A DNA stretch of 64,000 nucleotides, taken from assembly GCA_022818135.1 (NCBI GenBank), contig JAFMSR010000003.1, positions 31,868,869 through 31,932,868 of the forward strand, in the 5' to 3' direction. The position numbers were made by a program, and so were the translations under genes. The DNA comes from Saxidomus purpurata (Eukaryota > Mollusca > Bivalvia > Venerida > Veneridae). Below the pieces are notes generated by a model. The model ran no database searches and was not told the origin of the DNA. It was given only the letters and a program-made list of their open reading frames with translations. This document shows, piece after piece, positions 35,632 through 47,484 of this stretch; within the stretch, counting starts at the first letter, position 1; every line of letters begins with the position of its first letter.

Positions 35632-36059
35632 AAGTGAATCCAACATGTTCATGAGTTGTGGATAAGGAAATCCCACCCGAGGGTTGAGATATGTCCAAAA
35701 ACGAGGCTGTGCCGAGTTTTTTGGACGTATCTCAACTCGAGGGTGGGATTTTCTTATCCACAACCTAATGGACATGGTAGATTTATTTTCTCACCGTTTA
35801 AATCGCATTTTCACACAAGTAAGAAGAAATTAGTGCAAATACAGGATGGGGATGAAAAACTGCTATAGATGGATAGAAAATGAATACCAACAACCCTATG
35901 TTTATTTTAAAAATAACAATTTTACAGCCATTTTTCGATTTTTATGTCTGCTTACAATTAACGTAAAAATAGTCCGGCAGCGATGTGAGATAAGCGATGT
36001 GAGATAAGTTTATCTCACATGGGTAAATGCGCGGAAATATGTATCCCATAAGTGAGAAA
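35632..36059 (+). mobile_element. 428-bp insertion: foldback head plus unique tail
   Basis: Its limits come from the uninterrupted opposite arm (GCAAGATA-TGATATTGTG in reverse at about 36745). The first part is a strong foldback: 35655-35702 pairs with 35716-35764 at roughly 90%, around the loop GAGGCTGTGCCGA (35703-35715). The tail is AT-rich and ends with a 15-bp direct repeat, GCGATGTGAGATAAG, and the hairpin GTGAGATAA-GT-TTATCTCAC. No clear target duplication was seen. Confidence 0.75.
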
Positions 36060-36409
36060 TGATATTGTGATTGCTTTTTGACGTCTAACGTGTTACAAAA
36101 ACAAACCGCTCTGTTTTTAAACAATTATCTTATGTTTTCATGGCATAACGCACAATTGCAAAATATTATCAAGCAAAGTCAACATATTGCCACACACATG
36201 TCTAGTTGACATAAACAGTAACTATCGACCATAATACGCTTCCGTAGTTTTGAATTGAATTAAATTTATTCCAACAAATGTTTAAGTTTATTTGTTAAGT
36301 TATGTTAACGTATTGCGCAAAATAGTGGGTACCAAAATGTGAGCACACAACCATGACAAGTGCATACTCGTGAACGAGTTCTTAAATATAATGATTATTT
36401 AGTTGAAAA

Positions 36410-36535
36410 CAAGAACTACCTTTAAAATAAAGATAGTCGGCGCAATTGTAAGTATATGAAAGAGATTGATAGCTAGATATTTATGGTAAAACATATTCAG
36501 TGGAAAGGCGCCAAATGTCACAGGGTGAGAAAAAT
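36410..36535 (-). mobile_element. SINE body fragment
   Basis: GTCGGCGCAATTGTAAGTAT, ATGAAAGAGATTGATAGCTA and CACAGGGTGAGAAAAATTAT match the body of the minus-strand SINE at 56340-56650. The tRNA head is missing. It lies in the centre of the large inverted repeat, so part of that loop is a later insertion. Confidence 0.55.
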
Positions 36536-37899
36536 TATACCTTCGCTTGCAAAGTTAATAATCCGAATGCTACGGATGCGTATGATGGTCGATAGTTACT
36601 GTTTATGTCAACTAGGCATGTGTGTGGCAATATGTTGACTTTGCTTGATAATATTTTGCAATGCCATGAAAAAATAAAACAATTGTTTAAACAGAGCGGT
36701 TTTTTTCGTAACACGTTAGATGTCAAAAAGCAATCACAATATCATATCTTGCTAAAACTATTACTAAACATTTTTTGCCGAATCCGGAACATATCGTTTG
36801 GCAAATCAAGTTGTTATCTGACGTATATTTCTCGCGCAAAGCTGAAACCGAAAACAATCATTTACTCTACAGCCCTCGGCTATAATGAATTACAAGAGGC
36901 CCAAGATAGTCCTATATCGCTATACTGTCCAAAAGACAAAAAGTAGGTCTAAAGTCATGATCAAAGCCAACCGCTGACAATTTTTAAAATCTCTTTGCGA
37001 AACGTAGGCTTAAAATCAATGTACTAAGTGACCTTACTTTTGACCAGATGTTACGCAGTTTCGGTCTTGGCTAAAGTTCATCAAGACAAACTTTCTTTCA
37101 AGATGACTGATGCCGGTGTGTCAAATGTGGCTTCTAGAGTTCGTACTAGGTTTTTAATGATTTGAGCCGGAGTCCTACTTTATGACCCCATGAATCCCAG
37201 TTTCAATCTAAACCAAGAGTTCATCAAAACAAACATTCTGATTAATTTTCAAGATGATTTGGTTGAAAATATAAATTGTAGCATGTTGATATTCTATGAG
37301 TTCACATTGTCATCTAGATTTTATGATGTGACCAAATTTCAAACTTGACAAATTTTGCTTCTGGAGTTATCACAAGGTTTTTCTATTATTTTACCTGGTG
37401 ACCTAGGTTTTGATCACACGTAATATAGTTTCTGTCCTATATTTTATCAAGACAAACATTCTAACCAAATTTAAGGATGTTTGGGAACAAATGTGGCTTC
37501 TACAATATTTGGATTGTTTTAATTATTTAACATGGTACAGTAATAAATTGTCCTACACAAGCAAGATGAATCTTTCATGCAATAACTATACCGTTCAAAA
37601 TGATTTTAGTTGCTGATTATTAAGGAACGAATGCTACAATTATCATGTAATTATTTCAATTATTATCTTGCATTTTCCCCGTAAAATTCAAACATGATGC
37701 AATATTTTCGAATCAAATCTATATAAATATCTAGCAACTGGTTCCGTAGAATGCTCACCCAACTGATCTAACCGGTCATTTGTCACGTAATTAAATATCT
37801 ATCAAGACATGTGCATCAGGAAAACAAATTTAATCCTTGTATGCTACATGAATAAAGGACCCTTATGTTATATATATTCACTTACCGAGAAAGTACGAA

Positions 37900-38110
37900 T
37901 AATCTAAATTTACAATTAACATTGATTTGGCCGTTAAAACATATAATGTTGATAGATACGGATTATTTACGTACATAAATTATCAACCCATTCAAGAAAA
38001 ACGCGAGTATTTTAAAGTTTATAATCATTCGGTATTATCAAATTAGAAAGTGCCTTCAAGCGTAATTTCAAAATATGTTATACATTCTATATACTTGTCA
38101 TTGTTTTCAT
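37900..38110 (+). repeat. Dispersed repeat, direct copy at 62270
   Basis: ACAATTAACATTGATTTGGC, TGATAGATACG, CCATTCAAGAAAAACG and ATGTTATACATTCTATATAC correspond in order to 62285-62500. Family unknown. In the second copy it lies within a TIR element. Confidence 0.7.
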
Positions 38111-38273
38111 TATTTTGAATGCAACAGTAAAAACGACAACAGAACACATATCTCCCAAAAAACAAATTTAATGTTACATTTTGACGTTATGTCATTATTT
38201 CATGCCAAAAAAGAATGAATTTGATAATTAATTGATAAAAATAATTGTTTCTACATAGAGGATCTTCCATGAG

Positions 38274-38394
38274 TATTCGTGTTATATTGAATTGATTAAA
38301 CGAGTCATCTAAAACGATAAAAACGAGGCTGTGCCGAGTTTTTTCAGTTTTAGATGACGAGTTTAACAAATTTAATACGACACAAACACGAATG
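38274..38394. mobile_element. Foldback with GAGGCTGTGCCGA loop
   Basis: Arms 38274-38324 and 38338-38394 pair (CGAGTCATCTAAAAC with GTTTTAGATGACGAG, TATTCGTGT with ACACGAATG) with several indels. The loop at 38325-38337 is identical to that at 35703-35715, although the arms have no similarity to that element. CTTCCATGAG stands just outside the left arm. Confidence 0.8.
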
Positions 38395-40788
38395 AAAAAT
38401 TCTATTTATAACATGGCAAAGAAATCATTGGATTGAAACATAAGACGAAAACGACCTCTATAAGGAAAACTGGGTCGAATGTGTTGTGCGGTTTCTAAGT
38501 TAACATTTGCCTAAGAAGTGAACATGTATGGGAGCGCTGGGAATACTTTGGACGCCATCAGATATTGGAATCTTTTCTGACATTTGCTGTGTTATATTAT
38601 GTTGGAAAAGGATTACTTAAAACAGGATTCTCTTGTGAATATAAGTGAAGGATGTCGAAAATTTATCTGTGCCGATTCTGTTTAATGACTGTAATTGTTG
38701 ATGGATGCAATATTCTTATCTGGCTTGGTAAACTATTAGATCTACTGTCATTTAATTTCTTGACAAGGTAAATCGCAACTAGATAGTAGACTACAGTATC
38801 TTATCACAGTGCCAGAAAATCCTCGGAACATCACCTCACTGATGATGCCAAGCCCTTCACCTTCTATTCTGTCATAATCGTTGATAGAAATGTAATTTGA
38901 CGCCAAGTTATTCGGCTCATTAGCACCTTTTTTACACTAGTGTATTACTGATCCGTTTAACACATACAATAAACAACTGGTTTATTACACTGCTGCGCCA
39001 TTGGTCATGTTATAAATCACAAATAGTAATTTGGCAAAATTTGAAAAACTTCACCGTTTTGTTGTTTTGTTATTCTCTGAAGTGCAAATTTTCTTCGGCC
39101 GAAAAATGATGTCTCTGACGTTTTGTCTGCACGTTTTCGATTGAAACGTAGTATCTTTTTTATAAGATATTATAATTTGCACATCGACAGATGTAAACAT
39201 TGTAAAATGAGAATCATTTAAAATGACAAAATAACATAACAATAACCACATGACAGTATTATTCTTGTACACTGTCGCCCAGGGCGTTGTTAAATGAGGT
39301 TATGTGGCGTCATGTTAATAAAAACGTTACCATGCAACTGAGATCGCCACGATATACGCATGTACCAAATTTCCAACAAATATGACCACTTTTAATTTTG
39401 CAGACGAAAGGTACTGACTCACCTAAACGCTTAGAATAACCTAATATTCTCGATACTTTATTTAAATATCTAACTCTCATTTTAGCTAAGCATTTTAAAG
39501 ACTTTATGTATGAAAATAAAATAAAGATCCAAATTTAAAAAAGGAGACCGTAAATATTAAACAAGCACCTACGGCACCAGGTACCTGCGTTGTCATTAAA
39601 AAAAATATTCAGGCGCTTCGCACCAATGGTAATTATGTCAGTTTCCTATAATCAAAACTTGACCTAATCACAGCTTGTGTATTCTTCGTGACATGACCAA
39701 TTTAAAAGAATTAAAAATAAAAATGACAACGTCCATGTTTTGCAAAACCAGAAGTCATCAAAAATAACTGACCTAGTGAATGCAACTAACGCAAAGACAA
39801 ATAACTAAATACGGGCCTTACCGTCTCGGGTATTTCTCCGACGCTATGCGTCGGGATAAATCCCCTAATATGAAACAAGGCACTGTTTAGAATGGGGATT
39901 TATCCTTTTATGTACACTTAGGTACTGATAAGCCATCATAAGGGAGAAAGTGTCGCTCTTACTAAAGGTCTCTTTAAGGACTGGCTTGAGGGAATTTCCC
40001 AATTGAGACAAAAATCCCAAACAAATGAACAAAACATTCTCAAAATTGTGTCTAATAACGTCCAGTGTCTATTTCGGTTAACGCAGAGACATTCAATCTC
40101 AAAAATGCATAATTTACACGAAAATTGGGGACAAGCGAAGTTGCAAAATTAAGTGAAAACAACAATAATTCCCTCAATACCTTTATAAGCTATTGAAGAA
40201 CCACAGGACCGATTATGTTCCAACTCGCCGAAACATCGGCAGATATTTACGAAAATCGGGAACAATTTTGATCGACAAAGATGACAAACAACAATACATT
40301 TAAGTAAGAAAAAACTTAATTTAGATAAACGATGTTTATTTTTCATACGCGACCTGCTTTAAATTCAGGAACAGAAGAGGGATGGTGTATTAGGGGGGAA
40401 TGTTTAATTTAATCTTATATATTTTCACACACACAACAATTATGAAAGGACAAAACTCAAGCCAATTTGACATACATTTTACCTTCATGGTATATCTTTC
40501 AAGCCTAAAAAACTCTTCACAAGATTTTGCCAGTACTATTTAAAGCTCCCGGCCTGTTTGTCGATACAGGGTTGAAAACTTCGTGTATGGTAAATTTCCC
40601 AATTTGAATGAGAATATGGATAAAGTCTCCCAATTTTGGTGACACCGCGCATAAACTGTTTCAATTTAATAAGTCCCAGCTTTCCCTATTTAATTATCTG
40701 TGTCTTTTCTAAGGTCACTGCCAATACTTGGGCACTGATTATAAATGTTTAAAAAGCTAACTACAATTTATCACGGAATTATACACTG

Positions 40789-41122
40789 TACAATTATAGA
40801 CTACTTTTGAGGTCAATACATAGTTTTGCGGACCTTTTAATAGTGATATTGACCGAGGACGATATTGACCGAGGACGAAGTCCGAGGTCAATATCATTTT
40901 TCACAGGTCCGCAAAACTATGTATTGACCGAAACAATAGTCTAAAATTATTATATCGTATACCTCATAAAGGGTAGTAAAAATCATGCGAAAAAAATACA
41001 GAAATGACGTCTCAAAATCCGTGCAGGTCTACACATCATTTTGCAGGTCTACACATACTTTTTCGGACACGGCACGTGAGAGCTTTCGGCCAATCAGGGT
41101 TTTTATGACAGGTAAAACGATT
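40789..41122 (+). mobile_element. Foldback-plus-tail element, copy a
   Basis: A palindrome (40789-40950) surrounds the loop GAGGACGAAGTCCGA (40871-40885). The left arm has a 16-bp duplication, GATATTGACCGAGGAC. A 170-bp tail follows, with TATATCGTATACCTCATAAA near its start, a doubled CAGGTCTACACAT, and CACGTGAGAGC then CGGCCAATCAGG at the end. The same arrangement recurs at 61911 and 62864. The family is unknown to me. Confidence 0.85.
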
Positions 41123-41154
41123 TAAATAGTGTATACTTCCGTGATTTTATACAC

Positions 41155-41265
41155 CAAAGAAAGTCAGATCGGAATTTGAACTCAAGTCTTTCAATAACCG
41201 GCAGGTATGTATCAAGCACAACGGGCATGGGTTGCTCTGACCTGCTGAGTTACCTGACTCCTATC
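41155..41265 (-). mobile_element. tRNA-like SINE head, minus strand
   Basis: On the minus strand GTAACTCAGCAGGTCAGAGC resembles a tRNA D-arm/A box, and GAGTTCAAATTCC, 60-70 nt on, resembles a B box. An intact tRNA cloverleaf is not supported (mispaired acceptor), so I read it as a SINE or tRNA-pseudogene remnant. Confidence 0.5.
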
Positions 41266-41704
41266 TGCAGTTCAGTGTACTCCTAAACACAGCATTTTAT
41301 GTGCATAGATCTATGCCTACTTTTGTATAAAATTGCATTTGCTTGTGTTGTGTGATATACATTATCTAGTGACTGGTGTGCTTATTTTTGTTTTATACTT
41401 TCAACTTATTTTCTAAAAGGCAGTAGATCTGAATCTAGTGCATGGCCAGTTTCGGTGGTCTTCAAAGAGTCTTGGAATTTTGAACTTTTTTTTGACAGAT
41501 AAAGATGTTGATTGGTTACAATCAACAAAGAATTTTGTTTCAAATGTTAACATTCTGGCTTTACTACTTTCTATTTCATTATTCAATCTGCGTTGAGAAA
41601 CTTCATCAGTACGACTAAAATAATCTATTGTAAAATGCAATGTAGAATCTACGTTTATACAGTAGAGGTCACATACTCATTATCAGCACTGTCATTCCTT
41701 GACA

Positions 41705-41750
41705 TTGAAACCACGGACTTATATGTGTGTATATAGGTCCGTGTTGAAAC
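41705..41750. mobile_element. 32-bp hairpin between 7-bp direct repeats
   Basis: CACGGACTTATAT-GTGTGT-ATATAGGTCCGTG (41712-41743) pairs at 12 of 13 positions and is immediately flanked by TTGAAAC on both sides (41705-41711 and 41744-41750), as in a target duplication. It is possibly a minimal foldback insertion. Confidence 0.6.
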
Positions 41751-42171
41751 TAATTTTCTAAATGGTTAAACATAAGAAATAGCTCCGTTGTTGTTGTATC
41801 AACAAAATTAAACAGATGACAGGTACTACGTCAGAGTGCATGTTTGGTGACAGTTACGTATCTACATCAAATATTCCTAACTGTGCTTTTTAAGTTGCTA
41901 AGTTTATGTTAGAAATATACTGCAGTAGTTTTTCAATGATATTTCAAAAAGCAAGAAAGGCTTTCTTGCAACTCTTTTTCGTGACTAAACCACTTGAATA
42001 TGAAATATGACGCATGTCAACATTGTTTTAGAGTGAATACATGGTTCTATCATTATCATGAGGCGACAGCTGAGGTCAATTTTACTTCCATATGATGAAC
42101 ATCACATAATGTTCAATGCCAATGTTTAATCATGAGTTGACTCTTAAACAACAAACTAACTTCTCAGACAG

Positions 42172-42226
42172 CTTTTGATAGTTTTGCGGACCTGTTAAAA
42201 AGTGACATTTACCGAGGACGAAGTCC
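42172..42226 (+). mobile_element. Half copy of the foldback-plus-tail element
   Basis: GATAGTTTTGCGGACCTGTT and the loop GAGGACGAAGTCC match the left arm and loop of copies a-c. The right arm and tail are absent. It lies just upstream of the first sushi exon. Confidence 0.75.
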
Positions 42227-42295
42227 TTAGATACCACTTTTAAGATTAACCACTTATAACCACTTTTAAGCATAACCACTTATAATATATTTCAG

Positions 42296-42472
42296 ATTGC
42301 GGCACACCAAAAAGCGTAGACAATACAGAACACTCATTAACGTCTGGTACGAAGCTTGGAAGTGTTGCTACATATAAATGTGCAGCTGGATATGAACAAT
42401 CAGGAAATGCTGATATTACATGCCAAGCGAATGGAACATGGTCAACATCATCAATAAACTGCACAATAAAAG
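42296..42472 (+). CDS. Sushi gene: first CCP module exon (GC donor)
   Basis: Between TATATTTCAG and AAAAG|GCATGT this 177-nt exon is open in phase 1-1 and codes one sushi (CCP) module. It runs (D)CGTPKS..., then YKCAAGYEQSG, ITCQANGTW and INCTIK: four cysteines in C1-C4 order, the conserved Gly-Tyr after C2 and the Trp before C4. CCP modules form small disulfide-bonded beta folds in extracellular recognition proteins. NGT is a glycosylation sequon. The donor is GC rather than GT. The next GT, 4 nt on, would break the frame, so either this is a GC-AG intron or the exon is partly disabled. Its sequence is clearly different from the downstream array, pointing to an older module. Confidence 0.75.
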
Positions 42473-42584
42473 GCATGTATCTTATTAAGTATAAGGTGGT
42501 TTCTTTAAAAGACACGATAATTTCTAGTAAACAGGTCATTAAATTGTTTTCAATAAATTAATACTAGTCTAGATAATGTTATAG

Positions 42585-42760
42585 ATTGTAATGATCCCCC
42601 TCTTCAACACATACAGAACAAACATCAACGTCTAGTATGACGTTTTGAAGTGTTGCTACATATAAATGTGCAACTGGGTATGAACAATCAGGAAATGCTG
42701 ATATTACATGCCAAGCGAATGGAACATGGTCAGCATTATCATTAACCTGCACAATAAAAG
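42585..42760 (+). pseudogene. Frameshifted duplicate of the first sushi exon
   Basis: Only 112 bp after the preceding exon, this copy retains TTATAG acceptor and AAAG|GTATGT donor and is about 85-90% similar to 42296-42472, but is 176 nt long. Small indels in the first half shift the frame and create TGA (CTA GTA TGA). The second half still reads ATYKCATGYEQSGNADITC in the original frame. The damage means it cannot be included in a full-length message, though it might be skipped, or spliced and trigger decay. C3, Trp and C4 codons remain. Confidence 0.75.
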
Positions 42761-43256
42761 GTATGTATCTTGTTAAATATGAAGAAGTACTTCTGTTCGA
42801 TTAGGTTTCAAAGAAATAAGATACTAGTAGTTTCTTCAAACATCCCAATTATTTCTTGTCAACAGGTCATTAAATGTTATTTTATAGTGTTTATCGATAA
42901 CCTCAAAGAATTTTAAGTAAAGTTTAAGATTGAATTAAATATAATATCCTGCATGGAACCCCTTTGGGAAGGTTCACACGTGAATAAACCACTGTGCACG
43001 TATCTAGCGCTAAATACATAGTGCTTGATTGCATCAAAAACTGTACTTTATTTACGTGATGAAACTTATCCTGACGCACGTTTACTTGATTAATGCGACT
43101 ATACTATCCACATTGTATGACTTAATTTAATGTTTTTGTTTACACAGTGACGTCACTTATTAAGAAACTGTGACGCCATTTTACGCGACTTATGAGTGAC
43201 AGCTCTTGTTATCTGTTAATTTGTTCAATGGCGTAATTAATGGTCTTTGTTTGTAG

Positions 43257-43427
43257 ATTGTGGTATTCGGAATATAACAAACGGACAGTTTACGGCTATA
43301 TCAGACACGACATTTGGACAAACTGCTAAACAGTCGTGTGATTCCGGTTACAAGCTTGAAGGGTATGAGACTGTCATGTGTACTGAATCCGGGTGGAACG
43401 GTACTGAAACACTATGTACCATCTTTG
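43257..43427 (+). CDS. Sushi gene: array exon 1
   Basis: 171 nt between TTTGTAG and TTTG|GTATGT, phase 1-1. It codes (D)CGIRNITNGQFTAIS, then QSCDSGYKLEGYETVMC, ESGWNGTE and LCTIFG: a complete CCP module with C1-C4, Gly-Tyr and Trp in place, and two sequons (NIT, NGT). Its distinguishing residues are ISDTTF (others ISGTTF) and TETLC. This is the outermost and most diverged of the first three units, consistent with the array having grown downstream of it. The 57-codon symmetric exon can be added or skipped without a frameshift, which allows alternative splicing and copy-number change. Confidence 0.88.
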
Positions 43428-44667
43428 GTATGTAAAATAAAGCAACATATACGTACATGTATATATATATATATTGTCCCCCTTATCGAGGTCACCCGCT
43501 TTTTACCCCCGTCATAGGTGTGATAGGGGTTGGTGAGCTCTACCAGCCTTACAATAACAGAATAACAGAAAAGGCCCACAGGCATGTACGCATACACACG
43601 CCCTCATATATATACAAAATGTATATATAAATAATGTGTTCTTTTGTTTGTAAATAAGATTTATGTATTTTGAATACATATTTGTATCGGTTTTTGAGTA
43701 AGAAATAGTACACAATATACACACTCTTCCTTGCATGTCGCAAAATGTAAAAGGAGCTTAAGTGATCGATACTGCGACTCCATATTTATGGTAAAAGAAA
43801 ACTGTCTTCTTCGTTGATACTTGAACGTAAACGAAACGACAAAACCATAAGGAAGACCAGTTTACATGAAATTTACCAAACATTAACGAAGTTAAAAGTT
43901 CGACAGTTCTTTTTATCAAAGTTTATAATTTCTATTACCCTTTGTTTTAACAGTAGAATATTGTTAAGGTTGAGACATTAGGAGTTGAAATTTTTGTATC
44001 ATTTCTGAACTTTCAGATATGCCCTTTTATTTAGAAAATTAGAAAAAAACTTCGAAAATTTGTTATTGTTAAAATCCAATATGATGAAGTGTCGTCTTTA
44101 TTCCCCCGAAGGATGGCATATTAAAATATCGCCGTCTGTCCGTCTGTCCGTCAGTGCGTCTGCCCTTGCGTTTTTTCGTGTATGTGCTGTAACTTTGTCA
44201 TTCGTTGAAGGTTTTAAAAATAACTTGGCTCAAACGTTCAGCATAATTATCAAGACGACGTGTCGCGTGCAAGACCCATGGTCAAGGTCACACTTAGAGT
44301 TTGAAAGTAATAGAATCCTGTATATATGCACACCTTTGTGTCTAGACTGTAGCTTTGTCATGCTTGGACGGATTTAAAAAAACTTGGCACAAATGTTCAG
44401 CACATCAAGACAATGTGTCGCGTACAAGACCCACGTCAGTACTTCAAAGGTCAAAGTCACACTTAGAGTTTAAAGGTATTGGAATACTGTATGCAATGTA
44501 ACTCTGTCATGCATGGAAGGCTTTTAGAATTGCATGGCACAATTGTTTAGCACATGGAGAGCACACAGTCTGTGAGACAAATCCCTCGGGGATATTCGTG
44601 ACTTATGAGTGACAGCTCTTGTTACCTGTTACTTTGTTTAATGGCGTAATTTATGGTCTTTTTGTAG

Positions 44668-44838
44668 ATTGTGGTACACGGAATATAACTAATGGACAAT
44701 TTACTGCTATATCAGGCACGACATTTGGACAAACTGCTAAACAGTCGTGTGATTCCGGTTACAAGCTTGAAGGGTATGAGACTGTCATGTGTACTGAATC
44801 CGGGTGGAACGGTACTGAAGCAGTATGTACCATGATTG
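44668..44838 (+). CDS. Sushi gene: array exon 2
   Basis: Same exon limits and phase as the other array members (TTTGTAG acceptor, ATTG|GTATGT donor). The module reads CGTRNITNG at the start and TEAVCTMIG at the end. All four cysteines and the Trp are kept. It differs from exon 3 by a single visible base (GCAGTA versus GCACTA, Val versus Leu before C4), so it is essentially a duplicate. The upstream piece of the unit keeps ATGGCGTAATTTATGGTC directly before the acceptor, as in units 3-6. Confidence 0.88.
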
Positions 44839-46075
44839 GTATGTAAAATAAAGCAACACATACGTATTTATGTATAGGCCCCCTCAACAAGGTCACCCCG
44901 TTTTTTTTACCCCCGTCATAAATGTGATAGGGTTTGGTGAGCATCCTCTACCAGCCTTACAATAACAGAATAACAGAAAAGGCCCACAGGCATGTACGCA
45001 TACACACGCCCTCATATATATACAAAATGTATATATAAATAATGCGTTCTTTTGTTTGTAAATAAGATGTATGTATTTTGAATACATATTTGTATCGGTT
45101 TTTGAGTAAGAAATAGTACACACTAGACACACTCTTCCTTGCATGTCGCAAAATGTAAAAGGAGCTTAAGTGATCGATACTGCGACTCCATATTTATGGT
45201 AAAAGAAAACTGTCTTCTTCGTTGATACTTGAACGTAAACGAAACGACAAAACCATAAGGAAGACCAGTTTACATGAAATTTACCAAACATTAACGAAGT
45301 TAAAAGTTCGACAGTTCTTTTTATCAAAGTTTATAATTTCTATTACCCTTTGTTTTAACAGTAGAATATTGTTAAGGTCGAGACATTAGGAGTTGAAATT
45401 TTTGTATCATTTCTGAACTTTCAGATATGCCCTTTTATTTAGAAAATTAGAAAAAAACTTCGAAAATTTGTTATTGTTAAAATCCAATATGATGAAGTGT
45501 CGTCTTTATTCCCCCGAAGGATGGCATATTAAAATATCGCCGTCTGTCTGTCTGTCCGTCAGTGCGTCTGCCCTTGCGTTTTTTCGTGTATGTGCTGTAA
45601 CTTTGTCATTCGTTGAAGGTTTTAAAAATAACTTGGCTCAAACGTTCAGCATAATTATCAAGACGACGTGTCGCGTGCAAGACCCATGGTCAAGGTCACA
45701 CTTAGAGTTTGAAAGTAATAGAATCCTGTATATATGCACACCTTTGTGTCTAGACTGTAGCTTTGTCATGCTTGGACGGATTTAAAAAAACTTGGCACAA
45801 ATGTTCAGCACATCAAGACAATGTGTCGCGTACAAGACCCACGTCAGTACTTCAAAGGTCAAAGTCACACTTAGAGTTTAAAGGTATTGGAATACTGTAT
45901 GCAATGTAACTCTGTCATGCATGGAAGGCTTTTAGAATTGCATGGCACAATTGTTTAGCACATGGAGAGCACACAGTCTGTGAGACAAATCCCTCGGGGA
46001 TATTCGTGACTTATGAGTGACAGCTCTTGTTACCTGTTACTTTGTTTAATGGCGTAATTTATGGTCTTTTTGTAG

Positions 46076-46246
46076 ATTGTGGTACACGGAATATAACTAA
46101 TGGACAATTTACTGCTATATCAGGCACGACATTTGGACAAACTGCTAAACAGTCGTGTGATTCCGGTTACAAGCTTGAAGGGTATGAGACTGTCATGTGT
46201 ACTGAATCCGGGTGGAACGGTACTGAAGCACTATGTACCATGATTG
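46076..46246 (+). CDS. Sushi gene: array exon 3
   Basis: CGTRNITNG ... TEALCTMIG. It is intact in frame, with C1-C4 and Trp present. Together with exon 2 and their introns it forms the youngest duplicate pair in the array. Recent gene conversion, recent unequal exchange or an assembly duplication would all look the same from sequence alone. Confidence 0.88.
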
Positions 46247-47484
46247 GTATGTAAAATAAAGCAACACATACGTATTTATGTATAGGCCCCCTCAACAAGG
46301 TCACCCCGTTTTTTTTACCCCCGTCATAAATGTGATAGGGTTTGGTGAGCATCCTCTACCAGCCTTACAATAACAGAATAACAGAAAAGGCCCACAGGCA
46401 TGTACGCATACACACGCCCTCATATATATACAAAATGTATATATAAATAATGCGTTCTTTTGTTTGTAAATAAGATGTATGTATTTTGAATACATATTTG
46501 TATCGGTTTTTGAGTAAGAAATAGTACACACTAGACACACTCTTCCTTGCATGTCGCAAAATGTAAAAGGAGCTTAAGTGATCGATACTGCGACTCCATA
46601 TTTATGGTAAAAGAAAACTGTCTTCTTCGTTGATACTTGAACGTAAACGAAACGACAAAACCATAAGGAAGACCAGTTTACATGAAATTTACCAAACATT
46701 AACGAAGTTAAAAGTTCGACAGTTCTTTTTATCAAAGTTTATAATTTCTATTACCCTTTGTTTTAACAGTAGAATATTGTTAAGGTCGAGACATTAGGAG
46801 TTGAAATTTTTGTATCATTTCTGAACTTTCAGATATGCCCTTTTATTTAGAAAATTAGAAAAAAACTTCGAAAATTTGTTATTGTTAAAATCCAATATGA
46901 TGAAGTGTCGTCTTTATTCCCACGAAGGATGGCATATTAAAATATCGCCGTCTGTCCGTCTGTCCGTCAGTGCGTCTGCCCTTGCGTTTTTTCGTGTATG
47001 TGCTGTAACTTTGTCATTCGTTGAAGGTTTTAAAAATAACTTGGCTCAAACGTTCAGCATAATTATCAAGACGACGTGTCGCGTGCAAGACCCATGGTCA
47101 AGGTCACACTTAGAGTTTGAAAGTATTAGAATCCTGTATATATGCACATCTTTGTGTCTAGACTGTAGCTTTGTCATGCTTGGACGGATTTAAAAAAACT
47201 TGGCACAAATGTTCAGCACATCAAGACAATGTGTCGCGTACAAGACCCACGTCAGTACTTCAAAGGTCAAAGTCACACTTAGAGTTTAAAGGTATTGGAA
47301 TACTGTATGCAATGTAACTCTGTCATGCATGGAAGGCTTTTAGAATTGCATGGCACAATTGTTTAGCACATGGAGAGCACACAGTCTGTGAGACAAATCT
47401 CTCGGGGATATTCGTGACGTATGAGTGACAGCTCTTGTTACCTGTTACTTTGTTTAATGGCGTAATTTATGGTCTTTTTTGTAG

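Larger units (their letters stand above)
34630..37765. mobile_element. Large inverted repeat, about 1.2-kb arms
   Basis: 34630-35631 plus 36060-36245 is the reverse complement of 36555-37760 at moderate identity. The match runs from outer ends (AAATATCGCATCATGTTTGA vs TCAAACATGATGCAATATTT) to the centre (GTTGACATAAACAGTAACTA vs TAGTTACTGTTTATGTCAAC). The left arm is split by the 428-bp insertion at 35632-36059. The 310-bp centre carries SINE debris (36410-36530). No transposase or other frame is convincing. It may be a foldback transposon or an inverted duplication. Confidence 0.85.
31150..42295 (+). other. Predicted 11-kb intron 2 of the sushi gene
   Basis: GTATAC donor, TATATTTCAG acceptor. 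31150-32035, 33421-34629 and 38400-40788 show no gene, RNA or clear repeat, apart from a short CCGACGC-TAT-GCGTCGG hairpin at about 39838. The rest is foldback elements, a degenerate tandem repeat, a large inverted repeat and SINE debris, listed separately. Confidence 0.45.

Noticed and set aside
43512..43743. Minus-strand frames repeated in each sushi unit (Tyr/Ile-rich).
   Set aside because: Translations of ATATAT-rich intron sequence; no start context, domain or conservation beyond the DNA duplication.
44060..44377. A 105-residue frame repeated in every sushi unit.
   Set aside because: It lies in the CCGTCTGTCCG-type dispersed repeat also seen at 53840 and 56720, lacks domain features, and is broken in other copies.
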